A DNA stretch of 8,042 nucleotides. Origin: SURF-32 sp964648365 (GTDB lineage: Bacteria; Planctomycetota; Phycisphaerae; UBA1845). Positions 1 through 4,085 of this stretch are shown here, one piece after another. The stretch is from the NCBI GenBank assembly GCA_964648365.1, contig CAZYLK010000233.1, positions 1 through 8,042 of the forward strand. Direction: 5' to 3'. The translations under genes and the position numbers were made by a program. Positions within the stretch are counted from its first letter, which is position 1, and each line of letters starts with the position of its first letter. A model generated the notes under the pieces. The model was not told the DNA's origin, ran no database searches, and saw nothing but the letters and a program-made list of their open reading frames with translations.

Positions 1-82
1 CGTAGACCTGGGCCACGACGTTGGCCGACCCGTCGCGGACCTCAAGCATCCGCCAATTGGGATTGTATCGAAGGCGTCTCAT
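1..82 (-). CDS. RHS/YD-repeat-like protein, N-terminal fragment cut by window edge
   Basis: On the minus strand an ATG at 82 opens 27 codons that run off the left edge: MRRLRYNPNWRMLEVRDG, followed by SANVVAQVY. The pattern 'YN-x-NW-x-x-LEVRDG ... QVY' resembles the segment before the RHS-repeat-associated core domain of planctomycete and other RHS proteins (typically YYNxNWQVLE... followed by a YVW..RYID stretch). RHS proteins are large surface or secreted beta-barrel shells that often carry C-terminal toxins. Here only the core-proximal part is visible. The frame stays open upstream to a TGA at 353-355, but residues upstream of the ATG are an Arg/Ala/Pro-rich run with no RHS character, so the fragment may be an orphan or degraded remnant. 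The ATG overlaps the TGA (79-81) of a low-complexity upstream frame as ATGA. No clear Shine-Dalgarno is present. The family call is from pattern memory and is moderate to weak. Confidence 0.42.
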   Translation of the reverse strand, partial: MRRLRYNPNWRMLEVRDGSANVVAQVY

Positions 83-580
83 CCTGGCGAAATCCCGGGC
101 TCGGGCGCGCTTAGACCGGTCAGGCCGCCCAGGCTGCCAAGACCACTCAGCCCGCGCAGCGGCCTCGGCCGCCGGGCGGTACCGGAAGCAGAACCCGCCC
201 CGGCCGCGGCGCGGTTCCGCGCAGCGGCGTCGGCGCGCCGGGCCGGCTGAATACCAGGCTTGCCGCGGGGCGGCCGTGGTGCGCGTCGGCCGGCGCCGGG
301 GCGATCCCACGCCTCCATAGTCTGCCGCCGCCGCCCCGCGTAACGCGCGTCTTCAGAATTTTTTGCCTTCCAAACCCCGCTCCGCAATCGGCGGACCGGC
401 GACTTTCATGGCGGTGACGTGGGTGGCGGAATCTTCCGCTCCAGATCGGACTTCCGGACGGCTCGCGTCCGGACGGTTCGCGGCGGGGGGCGTCGGGACG
501 TTCCCGGGCGTGCATGACCGGGTTGAGCACCTTTCTGCCCTGCCACACTCTCTCTCAGTCGCGTCGCCGAGTCCAACACT
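83..580. other. Region without a convincing gene
   Basis: Several frames are open here because of the high GC content, but all give Arg/Pro/Ala/Gly-rich low-complexity translations without family resemblance. A minus-strand frame ending at 79 (start option at 318 or 387) ends in a Gly/Leu-rich tail and abuts the RHS-like start as ATGA, so a small low-complexity gene cannot be fully excluded. The stretch 448-480 repeats the octamer CCGGACGG twice. No RNA gene or promoter is evident. Confidence 0.5.
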
Positions 581-609
581 CCCGGCATAAATGCTGCATA
601 AATGCCGGG
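581..609. repeat. 29-nt near-perfect dyad containing a direct repeat
   Basis: The arms 581-594 (CCCGGCATAAATGC) and 596-609 (GCATAAATGCCGGG) are inverted around a single T at 595. Twelve of 14 positions pair: eight outer pairs, a 2x2 A/A interruption, then ATGC/GCAT. The same segment is also a direct repeat of GCATAAAT (585-592 and 596-603). This is the most AT-rich patch in the left third of the window. It could be a protein-binding operator-like site or a hairpin in RNA. No flanking gene of clear identity uses it, so no role is assigned. Confidence 0.6.
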
Positions 610-640
610 GCTCTGAGGGGCTCTGAGGGGCTCTGAGGGG
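607..640. repeat. Tandem 10-bp repeat, three copies
   Basis: After GGGG at 607-610 the decamer CTCTGAGGGG occurs three times without change or spacer (611-620, 621-630, 631-640). It begins inside the right arm of the preceding dyad. The period is not a multiple of three, and no convincing gene crosses it. It is a likely slippage-prone microsatellite. Confidence 0.85.
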
Positions 641-653
641 CGGCGGCGCTGGC

Positions 654-671
654 GCGTTGCGCGGGCAACGC
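654..671 (-). terminator. Hairpin, 7-bp perfect stem, third in series after the Cys-rich gene
   Basis: GCGTTGC (654-660) pairs perfectly with GCAACGC (665-671) around a 4-nt loop. It is the most distal of three hairpins downstream of the Cys-rich gene that ends at 768. There is no U-tract on either strand, so classical intrinsic termination is not shown. It may act with its neighbours as a transcript-end structure. Confidence 0.4.
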
Positions 672-675
672 AACA

Positions 676-706
676 CGGCCGGCGCTCGTTGGTCGAGCGC
701 CGGCCG
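676..706 (-). terminator. Strong hairpin, 13-bp perfect stem, likely transcript end of the Cys-rich gene
   Basis: CGGCCGGCGCTCG (676-688) pairs without a mismatch with CGAGCGCCGGCCG (694-706) around the loop TTGGT. It is the most stable stem-loop I see in the window and lies 61 nt past the stop of the minus-strand Cys-rich gene. A run of U residues is absent on both sides. It may therefore be a U-less terminator, a 3'-end stabiliser or an intergenic repeat. The structure is directly visible; the terminator role is inferred from position. Confidence 0.6.
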
Positions 707-722
707 CTGGAGGTTTAGTCCC

Positions 723-741
723 GCGGGGAAGGCATCCCCGC
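723..741 (-). terminator. Hairpin, 7-bp perfect stem, first after the Cys-rich gene
   Basis: GCGGGGA (723-729) and TCCCCGC (735-741) form a perfect stem around a 5-nt loop, 26 nt downstream of the stop codon of the Cys-rich gene. It is the first of three consecutive hairpins. No U-tract follows on the minus strand. Confidence 0.45.
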
Positions 742-767
742 AAGGCGTTGTCAAAGCTGGGTTTGCG

Positions 768-1349
768 TTACTCGCAGCCCGGATCGCAGGGTTCGCAGGC
801 GATCGCCTTCGCTTTGACCACGCAGGTGCCGCCGTTGCCGCAGCCGACGGTGAACTTGATGCCGGGACGGCACTCTCGCAGTTCATTGCACGTGTCCGGC
901 TGGCAGATGCGCTGGCCGCGGGTGTAGGGGCAGCGGTCGCAGTCCTTGCCGCAGCGGTTGGCCTTGTTCTTAACCTTGATGACCTCGTAGACGCAGTGGC
1001 TCTCCTGCTGGCCGCCCGTGCATTGCTGGAACGAGCCGCACTGGCCGGGCTGCTGGCAGTCCTGCGTGTCGCGGCACTCGTCCGGCACGCAGACCGGCCC
1101 GCCGCAGCAACTGTCCACCCAGCAGGTCAACCCGTCGGGACATCGCCCGTCGATACAGGCAGGGCTGTCGCAGGAGGCGTCGGCCAGGCAGTGGGCCTGA
1201 CCATCGGCGCCCTTGCCGCAGTAGCAGTCGGCCGAGGCGGTCGGCCCCTTGCCGGCCGCGGTCTTCGGTTCATCCGCATAGCTGCTCACGCCCCCCGCCA
1301 TCAGCGCCACCGCCGTCAGTCCCGCCCAGTTCAACCATCGCGTCTGCAT
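768..1349 (-). CDS. Small exported Cys-rich protein of unknown function
   Basis: A 193-residue protein with a clear Sec signal peptide: Arg4, a hydrophobic stretch at about residues 9-21, and a likely cleavage after Ala25 (SSYA|DEPK). The mature part holds 26 cysteines in about 168 residues, mostly spaced Cx4C or Cx5C, with segments such as CIDGRCPDGLTC and a CC pair. An even count and dense regular spacing suggest a disulfide-knotted extracytoplasmic protein. Metal binding is an alternative. Motifs like CxDGxC..G..C recur in Cys-rich secreted proteins of myxobacteria and planctomycetes, but I recognise no named family. I chose ATG 1349 because the signal peptide starts there and GGAG lies 12 nt upstream. 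A GTG at 1496 in the same frame would add 49 residues of poor quality. It stands alone: 326 nt separate it from the dehydrogenase upstream, and three hairpins follow it. Confidence 0.85.
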   Translation of the reverse strand: MQTRWLNWAGLTAVALMAGGVSSYADEPKTAAGKGPTASADCYCGKGADGQAHCLADASCDSPACIDGRCPDGLTCWVDSCCGGPVCVPDECRDTQDCQQPGQCGSFQQCTGGQQESHCVYEVIKVKNKANRCGKDCDRCPYTRGQRICQPDTCNELRECRPGIKFTVGCGNGGTCVVKAKAIACEPCDPGCE

Positions 1350-1675
1350 CGTCACGTCACACTCCGAAAAAGGACTCGCAAGGCCGACCGCGACCCCCGG
1401 CGCAGTGTCGCCGATCATCGCCGTGCAGCCGCGGCCGCACCGCCGCCCACCCCCCCCAGGCGCAGCGCGGCACGACCGCCCGAACAGCACCGACACTCGG
1501 TGCGTTGCCCATAGGTTACGTTTCAGCGTGGCGCAACCGGGGAAAGTGGGACGTTGATTCCCGCGCAGTCGCTACGAGATTCTCGCGGCGCCATTACGGG
1601 ACGTTGCAGGGGAGCGGACCGGCGCGGCGCGGCGGAGCTGCGCCGTGGCAGATCAGCGTCGACACGCGGTCCGCA
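1350..1675. other. Intergenic leader region of the Cys-rich gene
   Basis: No gene is supported in these 326 nt between the dehydrogenase stop and the Cys-rich start, both on the minus strand. The region holds a C8 tract at 1450-1457 (G8 in the transcript), a 7-bp perfect hairpin GCACCGA/TCGGTGC at 1487-1503, an 11-nt odd palindrome CGAGA-T-TCTCG at 1575-1585, and the nonamer GGGACGTTG twice (1548-1556 and 1598-1606). The moderately AT-rich patch at about 1509-1535 is where a promoter would be expected, but no convincing -35/-10 pair is visible. Confidence 0.55.
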
Positions 1676-2683
1676 TCACAGGGTTACGACGATCTTGCCG
1701 AAATGAGCGCCGGACTCCAGGTGGCGCAGCGCATCGGGCAGGGCGTCGAAGGGAAAGGTGCGGTCGATCACGGGTGCGATGCGCTGTTCCGCCAGAAAGA
1801 GGTTCATCGCCTCGAACGCTGAACGGCTGTCCACGTAGACGCCGCAGATGCGCAGGCGTTTCATCAGGACCGGGGCGATGTTCAATTCGCCCGTCAGCCC
1901 CGTGAGCGCGCCGAGCATGGCGATGCGACCGCCGGCGCGGGTGGCCGCCATGGACTGTTGCAGCGTGCGGGCGCCGCCGGTTTCGACGGTCAGGTCGACG
2001 CCGACGCCGTCGGTCAGTTCCTCGACCCGTTCTTCCCAGGCGGGGGTCTGTTCGTAGTTGATGGTATGAGTTGCCCCGAGCGCGGCCGCGCGCTGCAGCT
2101 TTTCGTCGCTCTTGCTGGTGACAATGACCTTCGCGTCCAGCGCCTTGCCGATCTGCACCACGAAGATCGACACGCCGCCGGTGCCGAGGGTCAGCACGGT
2201 TTGACCCGGTCCGATCTGCCCTTCGGTGACCAGGGCGCTCCAGGCGGTGAGCGCGGCGATCGGCAGCGTGGCCGCCTGCTCGAAGGAAAAGTCCGCGGGG
2301 ATCGGCACGACCGCGTCAGCCGGCAGCACAACGCGCTCGGCTGCCATGCCCGGACCCGGCGTACCCAGCGAGTAGCGGATGTACTCGCGGCGAAAGTGCC
2401 CGTCGGTCCATCCGGCGACGAACTGGCCCGCAACGCGATCGCCGACCGCCACGCGCGTGACTTTCGCACCGACGGCCGAGATGACCCCGGCGCCATCGCT
2501 GATCGGCACGGCCGGCAGCGGCAGCCGCGGGTTGTAGAGTCCGCGAACGACGAGCAGATCCCGATAGTTCAGGCTCAGCGCCCGCACGTCGACGACGACC
2601 TCGTCCGGAGCGGGCGACGGCTCGGGCAGGTCGATGAGGCGGAGGTGTTCGATACCGAACTTGTCGAGGCTGTAGCTACGCAT
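1676..2683 (-). CDS. NAD(P)-dependent medium-chain dehydrogenase/reductase (MDR7-like, quinone-oxidoreductase type)
   Basis: A complete 335-residue MDR-superfamily oxidoreductase. The N-terminal GroES-like domain carries LSLNYRDLLVVRG (37-49) and PISDGAGVISAVG (60-72). The Rossmann domain has GTGGVS at 167-172 as the nucleotide-binding loop, and the C-terminus ends HLESGAHFGKIVV as in this subfamily. In place of the GHE zinc motif of classical alcohol dehydrogenases there is SDGAG, so catalytic zinc is unlikely. The subfamily is usually annotated as zinc-type alcohol dehydrogenase or quinone oxidoreductase, and the natural substrate is unknown. Length and ends match the family. The start at ATG 2683 is supported by AGGA at 2692-2695 with an 8-nt spacer. 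The gene follows a 291-nt repeat-bearing gap after the TlpA-like gene and probably has its own promoter, although none is recognisable. A cytoplasmic location is expected, as there is no signal peptide. Confidence 0.93.
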   Translation of the reverse strand: MRSYSLDKFGIEHLRLIDLPEPSPAPDEVVVDVRALSLNYRDLLVVRGLYNPRLPLPAVPISDGAGVISAVGAKVTRVAVGDRVAGQFVAGWTDGHFRREYIRYSLGTPGPGMAAERVVLPADAVVPIPADFSFEQAATLPIAALTAWSALVTEGQIGPGQTVLTLGTGGVSIFVVQIGKALDAKVIVTSKSDEKLQRAAALGATHTINYEQTPAWEERVEELTDGVGVDLTVETGGARTLQQSMAATRAGGRIAMLGALTGLTGELNIAPVLMKRLRICGVYVDSRSAFEAMNLFLAEQRIAPVIDRTFPFDALPDALRHLESGAHFGKIVVTL

Positions 2684-2715
2684 GAGAGGGATCCTGAATG
2701 AACGCCTGCCGACCT

Positions 2716-2830
2716 GGTGCCACTGCTCTTTGAGCGGTGCCGGGAGCGACTCGTGCCACGGGTGCCACTGCTCTTTGAGCGGTGCCGGGAGCGACTCGTG
2801 CCACGGGTGCCACTGCTCTTCGAGCAGTGC
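2716..2830. repeat. Palindromic repeat family A: two exact 45-bp tandem units plus a partial third
   Basis: Units 2716-2760 and 2761-2805 are identical over 45 bp. A third starts at 2806 and diverges after about 25 bp. Each contains a stem-loop: CACTGCTC..GAGCGGTG (2721-2739 and 2766-2784, one G-U pair in plus-strand RNA) and a perfect 8-bp version at 2811-2829. The rest of each unit ends in CGTGCCACG. The array lies between the TlpA-like gene and the dehydrogenase gene. It is a REP-like intergenic element. I recall similar sequences as common between planctomycete genes. Confidence 0.85.
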
Positions 2831-2864
2831 CCGCTGTTGGCGGACCTTCTTGCGGTTCGGCCAT

Positions 2865-2882
2865 CACTGCTCAAGAGCAGGG
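2865..2882. repeat. Palindromic repeat family A, degenerate copy
   Basis: CACTGCTC-AA-GAGCAGGG matches the family A palindrome except for one position in the right arm, which breaks one pair. It is separated from the tandem units and lies opposite in loop sequence (AA rather than TT). Confidence 0.7.
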
Positions 2883-2912
2883 GCACCGGGTGCAAGCACT
2901 GCATAAGAGGGG

Positions 2913-2930
2913 CACTGCTCAAGAGCAGTG
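2913..2930. repeat. Palindromic repeat family A, perfect copy
   Basis: CACTGCTC-AA-GAGCAGTG is a perfect 8-bp inverted repeat with GGCACC flanking on the right, 44 nt past the stop of the TlpA-like gene. It could serve as that gene's transcript-end hairpin, but no U-tract is present on the minus strand. Confidence 0.75.
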
Positions 2931-2974
2931 GCACCAAGCGATTCCGCGATTGCCGCGACACGATCCGCGTCCCG

Positions 2975-3526
2975 TTACTTGATCAATTCGAGCGTCTTTT
3001 CTTCCATCGCCCGCTCGCCGGGGAATCCGACGACCTTGTCGACGATCATGCCCTCGCGATCGATCCAGAACGTCGCCGGCAGGCCGTACACGCCATACGC
3101 AACCGCCGTCTGCTCACCGGCAAGCAGCATCGTGTGCGTCAGGCGGCCGTTCTCCACGAACTTGACCACGTCCTCCTTCGTGTCGCCTTGCACGTTCGCC
3201 GCCAGCACCACCAGATCGCGGTCCGCGTATCGCTGCGCGAGGTAGGACAGATGGGGCGCTTCCTGATAGCACGGGGGACAGCGCGTCCCCCAGAAGGACA
3301 GCAGCACACACTTGCCGCGCAGCTCGGCCAGCCGAACGGTGGAGCCGTCGAGCGCCGTCAGCGTGAAATCCGGCGCGGGCTTCTTTTCCGTCTTCTTTCG
3401 CGAACAGCCGCCCGCAAGCGTCAGGAACAGCAGCAGGGCGACGCCGAAAGCAATCGAGCGCCCGAGTCGGCATGTAAGGTCGTTCTTGCGTGCATCCTGG
3501 AGCCTGATCGTCTTCGCACTCATCAT
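2975..3526 (-). CDS. TlpA/ResA-like thioredoxin-fold lipoprotein
   Basis: A 183-residue extracytoplasmic thiol-disulfide protein. Residues 24-36 form a hydrophobic signal segment ending in LAGGC, with Cys41 as the lipobox cysteine. The -3 residue is Ala, which is acceptable but not ideal. The thioredoxin fold then runs from PDFTLTALDG (about 52) through LLSFWGTRCPPC, with redox cysteines 83 and 86, to GLPATFWID, where Pro150 is the cis-proline. The active site is RCPPC instead of the common WCPPC or ECPPC of TlpA/ResA proteins, which should alter redox potential or partner choice. Family members reduce or isomerise disulfides, for example in cytochrome c maturation, but no cytochrome gene is nearby. 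ATG 3526 is followed at once by a second ATG (3523), and neither has a Shine-Dalgarno. The gene starts 7 nt after the 176-aa gene, and a -35/-10 pair overlaps that gene's end. Confidence 0.92.
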   Translation of the reverse strand: MMSAKTIRLQDARKNDLTCRLGRSIAFGVALLLFLTLAGGCSRKKTEKKPAPDFTLTALDGSTVRLAELRGKCVLLSFWGTRCPPCYQEAPHLSYLAQRYADRDLVVLAANVQGDTKEDVVKFVENGRLTHTMLLAGEQTAVAYGVYGLPATFWIDREGMIVDKVVGFPGERAMEEKTLELIK

Positions 3527-3532
3527 GGGTCA

Positions 3533-3559
3533 ATTATAGGCGCGGCCCGCCGGGGTCAA
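3533..3559 (-). promoter_or_regulatory. Candidate sigma-70-type promoter of the TlpA-like gene, predicting a leaderless mRNA
   Basis: On the minus strand TTGACC (3559-3554) and a consensus TATAAT (3538-3533) are separated by 15 nt, slightly short of the usual 17. Only six bases lie between the -10 box and the first ATG at 3526, so transcription would begin at or next to the start codon. The absence of a Shine-Dalgarno agrees with this. The -10 box contains the stop codon of the upstream gene. A TATAAT hexamer is striking in such GC-rich DNA, but the short spacer and tight gene packing leave read-through from upstream as the alternative. Confidence 0.5.
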
Positions 3560-4064
3560 CGCCGGCATCGGCGCGCCCCCCGTCGGCCGCGGGGAAGAGA
3601 ATCCCGCGAATGCGCGCCACGCGATCGCCAAACGCACCGCTGTCCGACGACGTCCGCCGCGCCGCGCCGGACCGCGCGGCGCGATCGAACGCACGCGGAC
3701 TGATCAGGATCACCGCAGGGTTCGGGTCGTTGAAGCCTGCGGCCATACCTCGCAAAACGACGCGATCGTCCTCATCGAGCGGAAGGGCTGCCAGCAGATC
3801 GCGGTAGAGCGTCGCGGGATCTCGAACGTCGCGCGAGCGGCCCAGCTTCTCCCGCAGGCGCGTCAACGCGTAGGTCGCCAGGACCGCCGCAGTGGCGATG
3901 AAGACAATGACGACGACCGTACTGAACGCGCCGCCCTTCTGGAAATGTTCCATTACACCGCGCTGGGCCGGCGTCAGTTGCAACAGGCAGATCGGGTTCA
4001 ACGTTGACATCTCCAACGACGACGGCGGACGTGCCGCGCTCGCCGCTCGCAACGGTAACAACAT
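3534..4064 (-). CDS. Hypothetical single-pass membrane protein, 176 aa
   Basis: I recognise no named family. One strong transmembrane helix spans about residues 47-67 (FSTVVVIVFIATAAVLATYA), followed by a basic stretch TRLREKLGRSR that suggests a cytoplasmic C-terminal part. That part carries a helical segment, YRDLLAALPLDEDDRVVLRG, then FNDPNPAVILISPRAFDRAA. This 'L..dE...l......dP..il..p..fd.a' pattern recalls small domains in PilZ-type and HEAT-associated proteins, but the link is weak. The tail is Gly/Asp-rich. The start may be ATG 4064 (AGGG about 5 nt upstream, 21 nt after the HEAT gene) or ATG 4010 at residue 19 (MSTLNPIC), where GGAG is too close to be a good site. It is probably co-transcribed with the HEAT gene, and its stop lies 7 nt before the TlpA-like start. 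Confidence 0.78.
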   Translation of the reverse strand: MLLPLRAASAARPPSSLEMSTLNPICLLQLTPAQRGVMEHFQKGGAFSTVVVIVFIATAAVLATYALTRLREKLGRSRDVRDPATLYRDLLAALPLDEDDRVVLRGMAAGFNDPNPAVILISPRAFDRAARSGAARRTSSDSGAFGDRVARIRGILFPAADGGRADAGVDPGGPRL

Positions 4065-4085
4065 CGGGCCCTGCCCGGCCGCCCG

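Noticed and set aside
353..886. 177-codon minus-strand frame across the hairpin cluster
   Set aside because: It runs through the dyad, the decamer repeat and the 3' end of the Cys-rich gene in a different frame. Its translation is low-complexity Ser/Pro/Ala.
657..1514. 285-codon plus-strand frame rich in Ala and Val
   Set aside because: It overlaps the Cys-rich gene antisense. The hydrophobic look comes from the complement of Cys/Asp/Gly codons; the minus frame has a signal peptide and patterned cysteines.
1958..2701. 247-codon plus-strand frame
   Set aside because: It lies antisense to the dehydrogenase, which matches its family from end to end. No homology is apparent for the plus frame.
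2716..2930. Possible CRISPR array
   Set aside because: The exact units are directly adjacent without spacers, the other copies are irregularly placed and palindromic, and there is no cas gene in the window.
2717..3703. 328-codon plus-strand frame with an internal repeated peptide
   Set aside because: The repeated peptide is just the translation of the 45-bp intergenic repeat, and the rest is antisense to the TlpA-like gene.
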